Assembly: GCA_947449515.1 (NCBI GenBank)
Contig: CANFSD010000013.1
Location: 1-19,405 of the forward strand
Length of the DNA: 19,405 nucleotides
Direction of reading: 5' to 3'
Source of the DNA: Bacteroidota bacterium
GTDB taxonomy: Bacteria > Bacteroidota > Bacteroidia > UKL13-3
Shown here: piece after piece, positions 13,669 through 19,405 of the stretch
How positions within the stretch are numbered: position 1 is the stretch's first letter
Layout: each line of letters opens with the position of its first letter
Made by a program: the position numbers and the translations under genes
The notes under the pieces: model-generated
What the model was told of the DNA's origin: nothing
Databases searched by the model: none
Seen by the model: only the letters and a program-made list of their open reading frames with translations

Positions 13669-14391
13669 TTACCTTAACACAAAGTTTTGGCCCAAATACA
13701 CTTTCCTTACCATCTCATCGTCGGCCAATTCTTGTGCGGTACCACCTTTCAAAATCTTCCCTTCAAACAACAAATAAGCACGGTCTACTATAGACAATGT
13801 TTCATGCACATTGTGGTCGGTAATTAAAATGCCAATATTTTTATGTTTCAACTTGGCAACAATTTGCTGAATATCTTCTACCGCAATTGGATCAATACCT
13901 GCAAAAGGTTCATCCAACAAAATAAACTTTGGATTAACCGCCAAAGCCCTTGCTATTTCTGTTCTGCGCCTTTCTCCCCCACTCAATACATTTCCCATGC
14001 TAGTGCGCACTCGGTTTAAACCAAACTCCTCCATGAGTATTTCCAAACGTTCTTTTTGTTCGTCCTTACTCAGTGAAGTCATTTCCAAAACCGACTTAAT
14101 ATTGTCTTCTACACTTAAGGTTCTAAAAATAGATGCTTCTTGTGCCAAATAACCCAAACCTTTTTGCGCCCGCTTGTACATAGGCAAATCGGTTATTTTT
14201 TCATCATTTAGGTATACCTCACCTTCATCTGGTTTTATTAAGCCAACCGTCATATAAAATGTGGTAGTTTTACCAGCTCCATTTGGGCCCAGCAAACCAA
14301 CGCATTCTCCTTGGTGTACCTCAATAGATACATTGTTTACCACGGTGCGTTTTTTATAACGCTTAATGAGATTTTCGCTTCTTAAAATCAT
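13669..14391 (-). CDS. lptB: LPS export ABC transporter ATP-binding protein LptB
   Basis: This 240-residue ABC ATPase powers LptB2FG, which extracts lipopolysaccharide from the inner membrane and pushes it to the Lpt bridge. Visible motifs are Walker A GPNGAGKTT (35-43), Q-loop Gln in YLAQEAS (about 84), signature LSGGERRR (136-143), Walker B FILLDEPFAGID (156-167) and switch His in TDHNVHE (about 193). LptB-like features are the GLGYLAQEASIFRTLSVEDN stretch and the C-terminal VRKVYLGQNF segment. The length is normal. It starts 9 bases after the purF stop, so it is probably cotranscribed. The usual partners lptA, lptC, lptF and lptG are not in the window, and scattering of lpt genes is common. 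A generic ABC ATPase of the LivF type is the alternative but fits less well. Confidence 0.92.
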   Translation of the reverse strand: MILRSENLIKRYKKRTVVNNVSIEVHQGECVGLLGPNGAGKTTTFYMTVGLIKPDEGEVYLNDEKITDLPMYKRAQKGLGYLAQEASIFRTLSVEDNIKSVLEMTSLSKDEQKERLEILMEEFGLNRVRTSMGNVLSGGERRRTEIARALAVNPKFILLDEPFAGIDPIAVEDIQQIVAKLKHKNIGILITDHNVHETLSIVDRAYLLFEGKILKGGTAQELADDEMVRKVYLGQNFVLR

Positions 14392-14400
14392 GCTGTAAGA

Positions 14401-16296
14401 TTAGTAGGCTCGACCCGAATTGCCTTCCATGAAATTGATAAACGCTTTATTGACCACTTTATTTCCGCCTGGAGTAGGGTAATTTCCAGTAAAATACCAA
14501 TCTCCTAAATGGTTAGGACAAGATTGGTGAAGGTTTTCAATGCTTTGGTAAATTACATCCACTTCGGCTTCAATATCATCAGGCGTAACAATTTCTGCAA
14601 TGCGCTTGCTAATTTGATCGGCAGTAAATTGCGCATATAATTCTTTCACATAATTTACCATTTCTTCTTTAGGCAAATTTTCTTGCGCTTTACATTTTTG
14701 GTAAACCTCTGCAAGTAATGCCTCCTTATTACTTGATTTAAGCAAAGAAACCATGGCTTGAAAAGCCACAAAATCTTTCATTCTGCTCATGTCAATTCCG
14801 TAACAATCTGGGTAACGAATTTGCGGCGAAGAAGAAACTATAATAATTTTCTTTGGATGCAAACGATCCAAAATTCTAAGAATACTGGTTTTTAATGTGG
14901 TACCTCGTACAATAGAATCATCAATTACAACTAAAGTATCAACCTTGTTATTAATTAAACCATAGGTAACATCATATACGTGTGCAACCATGTCTTCACG
15001 GTGGGCATCATCTGTAATAAAGGTTCTAAGTTTTGCATCTTTAACTGCAACCCTTTCCCTGCGGGGGTGAACTGCTAATATTTTTTTTAACTCGGTTGGA
15101 TCTGGATGAGCACCCAAATTCATTATTTCTTCTGCTTTCCAGGTATCCAATAATTCATTTACCCCTTCAATCATGCCATAGAAAGCTACTGCAGCGGTAT
15201 TTGGTATATAAGAAAAAACCGTGTTTTTAAAATCATAGGCAACATATTCCATAATTTTTGGTGCCAATAAATGACCCAACATTTTACGCTCCTTATATAT
15301 TTCACGGTCGTTACCACGTGAGAAATAAATACGTTCAAATGAACATGATTTACGCTCACCAGGTGTTTGAATATTTACCTCTTCTATATCGCCATTCTTT
15401 TTAATAATCATGGCATTTCCAATACCCAACTCTTGTATATCATTGTAAGCAATGTTAAAGCCTGTCATGATAGCGGGCTTTTCACTGGTTACAATCACAA
15501 TCTCATCGTTTTTGTAATAGAAACAAGGACGAATTCCATTAGGATCACGCACCACAAATGCATCTCCATGTCCTAACATACCGGCCATTACATAACCACC
15601 ATCTGCATCACGCAAAGAGCGTTTCAAAATGGTTTCTACGTTCACATGGTGCGACATAAAATGGCTTATATCCCTGTTGGAAAGACCTTCTAATTTAAAA
15701 CGCGTGAAATTTCTTTGCACTTCCTCATCTAAGAAATGGCCCATTTTTTCTAACATGGTAACCGTATCTGCTTTCTCACGTGGGTGCTGCCCCAATTCAA
15801 TTAATAGCTCAAATAACTCATCTACATTGGTAAGGTTAAAATTACCTGCAAGCATCAAGTTACGGCTCATCCAATTGTTTTCGCGCAAAAAAGGATGACA
15901 TAGGTCTTTGCTATTGCCACCATGGGTGCCATAACGCAAATGTCCTAAGTATAATTCACCCACAAAAGGGGCATGTTTTTTTAAATAATCACTGCTGGCA
16001 ATTTCTTCTTTGCTGCCAGAACGATCTATTTTTGAGCTTATTCTGTCAAAGATTTCTGCAATGGCATTGCTCCCATTGGCACGTTGCCTAAAGATATAAG
16101 ATTCGCCTGGCTCTGGGTCAAATTTAATTACCCCAACCCCTGCACCATCTTGGCCGCGGTTGTGTTGTTTCTCCATCAGGAGATACAATTTCTTTAAACC
16201 ATATAATGCCGAGCCATATTTTTCTTCGTAAAAACTTAATGGCTTAAGAAGGCGGATCATTGCAATTCCGCACTCATGTTTTATTGGATCACTCAT
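14401..16296 (-). CDS. purF: Amidophosphoribosyltransferase (PurF, long Bacteroidota form)
   Basis: The enzyme makes 5-phosphoribosylamine from PRPP and glutamine, the first step of de novo purine synthesis. The N-terminal glutaminase (Ntn hydrolase) has HECGI with nucleophile Cys9 after an eight-residue propeptide, NRGQDGAGV (46-54), LRYGTHG (120-126) and DPNGIRP (251-257). The C-terminal phosphoribosyltransferase has the PRPP loop VVIDDSIVRGTT (456-467) and a following YPDCYGIDM segment (495-503). At 631 residues it is over 100 longer than E. coli PurF; the extra length includes insertions in the glutaminase part (for example around 80-105) and a C-terminal extension ending CPNHLGDWYFTGNYP-like. 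Long PurF-type proteins like this occur in Bacteroidota. A second, shorter purF elsewhere in the genome is possible, so a specialised paralogue cannot be excluded. Confidence 0.88.
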   Translation of the reverse strand: MSDPIKHECGIAMIRLLKPLSFYEEKYGSALYGLKKLYLLMEKQHNRGQDGAGVGVIKFDPEPGESYIFRQRANGSNAIAEIFDRISSKIDRSGSKEEIASSDYLKKHAPFVGELYLGHLRYGTHGGNSKDLCHPFLRENNWMSRNLMLAGNFNLTNVDELFELLIELGQHPREKADTVTMLEKMGHFLDEEVQRNFTRFKLEGLSNRDISHFMSHHVNVETILKRSLRDADGGYVMAGMLGHGDAFVVRDPNGIRPCFYYKNDEIVIVTSEKPAIMTGFNIAYNDIQELGIGNAMIIKKNGDIEEVNIQTPGERKSCSFERIYFSRGNDREIYKERKMLGHLLAPKIMEYVAYDFKNTVFSYIPNTAAVAFYGMIEGVNELLDTWKAEEIMNLGAHPDPTELKKILAVHPRRERVAVKDAKLRTFITDDAHREDMVAHVYDVTYGLINNKVDTLVVIDDSIVRGTTLKTSILRILDRLHPKKIIIVSSSPQIRYPDCYGIDMSRMKDFVAFQAMVSLLKSSNKEALLAEVYQKCKAQENLPKEEMVNYVKELYAQFTADQISKRIAEIVTPDDIEAEVDVIYQSIENLHQSCPNHLGDWYFTGNYPTPGGNKVVNKAFINFMEGNSGRAY

Positions 16297-16307
16297 AAAA
16301 GGAATAG

Positions 16308-16315
16308 CAAAGTTA
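16308..16315 (-). promoter_or_regulatory. Candidate -7 promoter element for purF-lptB
   Basis: On the minus strand TAACTTTG matches TAnnTTTG exactly and ends 11 bases before the purF ATG, so the transcript would be nearly leaderless. The -33 region shows only TTTC, an imperfect match. The 76-base gap after mscS, the largest in this gene run, is a sensible promoter site. Confidence 0.4.
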
Positions 16316-16372
16316 CATTAATAAGTTTGATTTGAAACACGCCAAATACGTTATTTTAAATGAAATTAGAGG

Positions 16373-17470
16373 CTACTTCGATAAAAACACCGTTTGAGAT
16401 GGGTAGGCAAACTCGCAGCCATGCTTGGCCACAATTTCCATGATTTTTAGGTTAATATTTTCCTTTACGGCAATCATATCTTCCCACTCATTGGAATTTA
16501 CATAGTAAATTACAATGAGGTTTAAAGAGCTGCTGTCAAAATCTGCAAAACGAACCGTGCATTCTTCTGAGGTTCTTGGCGCCTCGGCCCATACTGCCTT
16601 CTTAACCTCTTCAATAATTCCCATAATATTTTTGGGGTCACTTTGGTAGGTTAGCATAATATGAAAACGCACCCTTCTTTGCGAGCTTTGGCTAATATTA
16701 TTGAGATTAGAATCAATGATTTTTTTGTTGGGTACAATTAACAAAGACCTATCTACCGTGCGAATACGCGTTGTGCGGAAACCAATTTTTTCTACCGTTC
16801 CTTTAATATCGCCAAGTTCTACAATTTCACCTACCTGGAAAGGCTTATCTAAATAGATAATGAACGAACCAATTAAGTTGGCCAAAGTATCTTGGGCAGC
16901 CAAAGCAATGGCCAAACCTCCAATTCCTAAACTGGTTACCAAAGCGGTAATATTTACCTCAAAAGCCTTGGCCAATATGGCAAAGAAACTGGCAGTATAA
17001 ATTAATACACGACCCAATTCCTTTAAGAAGGTAGCCAAATCTTTACTGATGGTGGCATGCTCTAAATTATGGTATACATATTCTAAAAACACAGTGGCAT
17101 GCAAAAACAATGCAGTGATATACCAAATAAAGGCCACCACAAAAACAGTATGGATAGTCCATCGTAAGCCAAATTCATCGGCCTTTACCAATTCCCATTC
17201 AATTGGAAAATTAAGTAAAGAAAAGGCAAAATAAATAGCCAATAAATTTATCAAATTCATGAATGGCCTATTAAACAAACGGCTAAATTCATCGTAGAAT
17301 TGGGCTTTAGAAACATTTTTGAAAACCCTGTAAGAAATCCGCGAAGCCAAGATGGCTATTAAACGGTTAAATAGCAGCGTTACGGCAATAATACCGCCAC
17401 AAAGCAACCACTTTAAAAGTGTGTTACCCAAATACGTTTCTAACAAAATTGCACTGTCCATAGTTGCCAA
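16373..17470 (-). CDS. MscS-family small-conductance mechanosensitive channel
   Basis: The 365-residue membrane protein has about five hydrophobic segments (about 18-42, 70-88, 103-130, 150-172 and the pore region). The MscS signature follows: SLGIGGLAIALAAQDTLAN, then IGSFIIYLDKPFQVGE. The beta-domain reads GTVEKIGFRTTRIRTVDRS and IVPNKKIIDSNLNNIS, and a cytosolic alpha/beta domain completes it. MscS channels open under membrane tension to release solutes during osmotic downshock. It has two more N-terminal helices than E. coli MscS, as is usual in the wider family. It begins 9 bases after the dehydrogenase stop, so it is likely cotranscribed. The exact subfamily and ion selectivity cannot be read from sequence. 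Confidence 0.88.
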   Translation of the reverse strand: MATMDSAILLETYLGNTLLKWLLCGGIIAVTLLFNRLIAILASRISYRVFKNVSKAQFYDEFSRLFNRPFMNLINLLAIYFAFSLLNFPIEWELVKADEFGLRWTIHTVFVVAFIWYITALFLHATVFLEYVYHNLEHATISKDLATFLKELGRVLIYTASFFAILAKAFEVNITALVTSLGIGGLAIALAAQDTLANLIGSFIIYLDKPFQVGEIVELGDIKGTVEKIGFRTTRIRTVDRSLLIVPNKKIIDSNLNNISQSSQRRVRFHIMLTYQSDPKNIMGIIEEVKKAVWAEAPRTSEECTVRFADFDSSSLNLIVIYYVNSNEWEDMIAVKENINLKIMEIVAKHGCEFAYPSQTVFLSK

Positions 17471-17479
17471 GTTTTAGGG

Positions 17480-18715
17480 TTAAACCAAATTAACCAAGGC
17501 CATTTCCAAACCTTTTTTCAATAAACCTTTATGCTTAGGATTAAACTGATGCAAACGCATCAAACCCTGCCAAATAGTTTTTGAAGTATCTTTAAAAATT
17601 GCCTCGTCGCTTAAATCTACTTCATCATTGCTCATACAATATGCAAATACACGTGCCATGCCGCAATTGGCAATATAATCAGGAATAATTGCCACTTGGT
17701 CGTCTGTATAATTTGCAATAGGTCCTAAGAAAATTTCTTGGTCGGCAAAAGGCACATTGGCACCACAACTGATAACTTCTAAATCGTTGGCGCGCATTTT
17801 ATCAATATTGTCTTGTGTAACCAATCTTGAAGCGGCAGCAGGTACAAATATTTCTGCTCCTACCTCCCAAATTTTCTCATTGATTTCTTCATACGACATC
17901 ATGTCTGGGTGCACCAAAGTATTTCCTTGCTTGCTCAAAAACATGTCTTTTATTTCTTCCTTGGTAAAGCCTGTAGGCTTCAGTACTCCGCCATTGCGGT
18001 CAATTATACCTACAATAATTACACCATATAAACTTAAGTAATAAGCTGCGGCTGCACCTACATTTCCCCAACCTTGAATAATAGCACGCTTAAAATTTAC
18101 ATTACCACCCCAAATACTGTAATAATGACGAACAGCTTCGGCTACGCCAAAACCTGTAATCATATCTGCCACCAAGTAATTGCGGGAAACTTCTGGAGAA
18201 AAACGCTCATCACTTAAAACCTTTGAAACACCCGTTCTTAAATTATTAATACGCAAGTGTTTTTGGTTTTCATTTACTTGAAAATGGCCATTCACTACAC
18301 CCTCTTGCGGATGCAATAAACCGTAACTTTCAGTAATTGGAATTACTTCGTGTATTTCATCTACATTTAAATCACCCCCAGTACCATAATAATTTTTAAG
18401 AATAGGATACACTGCTTTGTACCAACGTTCCAAAACACCTTTCTTTCTAGGGTCTGCTGGGTCAAAATTAATACCAGATTTTGCGCCACCAATGGCAGGA
18501 CCAGCCACTGTAAATTTTATTTCCATGGTTTTTGCCAAGGAAGTAACCTCATGCTTATTTAAACCCTTGCGCATGCGTGTGCCACCACCTGCAGCACCGC
18601 CGCGTAATGAATTTATTACCACCCAACCCTCAGCTTCTGTTTCAGTGTCTTTCCACTCAAATACAATTTCAGGTTGTTTCTCTTCGTATTTCTTAATTAA
18701 TTTCTCTAATTGCAT
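17480..18715 (-). CDS. Glu/Leu/Phe/Val family amino-acid dehydrogenase
   Basis: The 411-residue enzyme is an NAD(P)-dependent oxidative deaminase. The N-terminal substrate domain has the glycine-rich RGGAAGGGTRMR (39-50), Lys67 in MEIKFT, catalytic Lys79 in IGGAKSGI and the GGDLNVDE segment (113-120) where the family acid normally sits. The Rossmann domain has IQGWGNVGAAAA (about residues 214-225) and AAAS / NCG-type motifs later on (VPAAASRL, ISCGANVP). The closest family is glutamate dehydrogenase (Glu/Leu/Phe/Val). GGTRM and GGDLNVDE differ somewhat from classic GdhA wording, so leucine or another amino acid as substrate is possible. It starts 18 bases after anmK and ends 9 bases before mscS. 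Confidence 0.85.
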   Translation of the reverse strand: MQLEKLIKKYEEKQPEIVFEWKDTETEAEGWVVINSLRGGAAGGGTRMRKGLNKHEVTSLAKTMEIKFTVAGPAIGGAKSGINFDPADPRKKGVLERWYKAVYPILKNYYGTGGDLNVDEIHEVIPITESYGLLHPQEGVVNGHFQVNENQKHLRINNLRTGVSKVLSDERFSPEVSRNYLVADMITGFGVAEAVRHYYSIWGGNVNFKRAIIQGWGNVGAAAAYYLSLYGVIIVGIIDRNGGVLKPTGFTKEEIKDMFLSKQGNTLVHPDMMSYEEINEKIWEVGAEIFVPAAASRLVTQDNIDKMRANDLEVISCGANVPFADQEIFLGPIANYTDDQVAIIPDYIANCGMARVFAYCMSNDEVDLSDEAIFKDTSKTIWQGLMRLHQFNPKHKGLLKKGLEMALVNLV

Positions 18716-18733
18716 ATAAATCTAATTTTTCTT

Positions 18734-19405
18734 TTAAAGTAAGGAAGTAAAATTTCCATGAAGAGCGCCAGACACATGATCTCTTTTAGCACCTGTAACT
18801 GAAGCAAGTACATTTATTTCATTGCCTATCCTTTGCAAACCAAGGAAGGCAAAGATAAGCGCCTCTTTATATTGAACCAATTCTGTTTTTGGAATCACCA
18901 ATTTTACCTTCGTTTTTTCTTGAATTTGTTGCATTAAAAAGGTGTTGAAGGCTCCTCCACCCGTTACCAAAACGCTGCTAATAGTATATTGGTTAAGGAT
19001 TGCCGCAATTTGTATGGCAATATGTTGCGAGAAAGTGGCCAACATATCAATTTCAGTAAGATGGGTAAATGTTTGGCATATTGGCCAAAATTCATTTTGA
19101 ATCCATTCCCTGCCCAAAGATTTTGCACCCACTTTTTGGTAATAAGGCAATTGATTGAGCGCATCCAACAGAGCTACCTGGCAAGCGCCACTTGCTGCCA
19201 TTTTCCCGCTATCGTCGTAGGCTCGACCCAACTGATTGGCAATGGCATTTAAAACACTGTTACAAGGTGAAATATCAAAGGCCAATGTTTTTCCATTTTG
19301 CGTGATGGAAATATTAGAAATGCCTCCTAGGTTCAGACAGGCATCGTATTCAGCAAATAGCAATTGATCTCCTATAGGAACCAATGGTGCGCCTTGCCCT
19401 CCAAG
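18734..19405 (-). CDS. anmK: Anhydro-N-acetylmuramic acid kinase AnmK, C-terminal part (runs off right edge)
   Basis: The frame is open to the right edge and its visible 223 residues begin with LGGQGAPLVPIGD. Further motifs are YDACLNLGGISNIS (sugar-kinase phosphate-binding region), FDISPCN and LVTGGGAFNTFLMQQI near the C-terminus. AnmK phosphorylates and opens 1,6-anhydro-MurNAc released from peptidoglycan, so that the wall sugar is recycled to GlcNAc-6-P. The family is about 350-390 residues, so roughly 40% is missing. A TTG at 19382-19384 looks like a possible start but is an internal Leu codon of the conserved GAPLVP segment. It lies 18 bases before the dehydrogenase gene and may be in the same transcript. 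Confidence 0.9.
   Translation of the reverse strand, partial: LGGQGAPLVPIGDQLLFAEYDACLNLGGISNISITQNGKTLAFDISPCNSVLNAIANQLGRAYDDSGKMAASGACQVALLDALNQLPYYQKVGAKSLGREWIQNEFWPICQTFTHLTEIDMLATFSQHIAIQIAAILNQYTISSVLVTGGGAFNTFLMQQIQEKTKVKLVIPKTELVQYKEALIFAFLGLQRIGNEINVLASVTGAKRDHVSGALHGNFTSLL

Overview
The window looks like chromosomal DNA of an AT-rich member of the Bacteroidota. The reasons are a giant secreted protein with a type IX secretion (T9SS) gliding-motility C-terminal domain, a PorP/SprF-family barrel next to it, an OmpA protein with TPR and PD40 regions, a 631-residue PurF form, and TAnnTTTG-type -7 promoter elements in place of clear Shine-Dalgarno sites. Family assignments come from reading motifs. 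The species cannot be named from the sequence.

Layout. Positions 1-556 (-) hold the 5' end of a signal-transduction beta-propeller protein that runs off the left edge. Divergent from it, 705-1695 (+) is a compact small-protein operon: a YtxH-like protein, a holin-3-6-like two-helix membrane protein and an unrecognised 124-residue protein. Positions 1696-2228 form a 533-base non-genic stretch with a possible gene remnant, small hairpins, a 14-bp palindrome and one perfect DnaA box. Positions 2229-13365 (+) form an 11-kb three-gene locus: a 2471-residue adhesin-like protein, a PorP/SprF-family outer-membrane protein, and a 912-residue TPR/PD40/OmpA-like protein. A 34-bp perfect palindrome (13370-13403) ends this block and, in the other direction, the block that converges on it. 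Positions 13422-19405 (-) carry housekeeping genes read leftward: anmK (cut by the right edge), a Glu/Leu/Phe/Val dehydrogenase, an MscS-type channel, a PurF-type amidophosphoribosyltransferase, lptB and a small lipoprotein.

How the genes may work together. The three-gene locus resembles SprB-SprF arrangements: a type B T9SS cargo, its PorP/SprF partner in the outer membrane, and a periplasmic OmpA-type protein that could link the complex to peptidoglycan. The adhesin has 20 tandem repeats of about 99 residues (R1-R20), one diverged cadherin-like domain, three SprB-type repeats and a CHU_C sorting domain. Two points stand out. First, the repeats carry a C-x7-C pair that is either wholly present (17 of 20) or wholly absent (3 of 20), which suggests a disulfide. 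Second, two copies of what appears to be the same module sit inside the OmpA-family partner. The minus-strand genes belong to cell-envelope upkeep (AnmK, LptB, MscS) and nitrogen/purine metabolism; their short spacing suggests shared transcripts.
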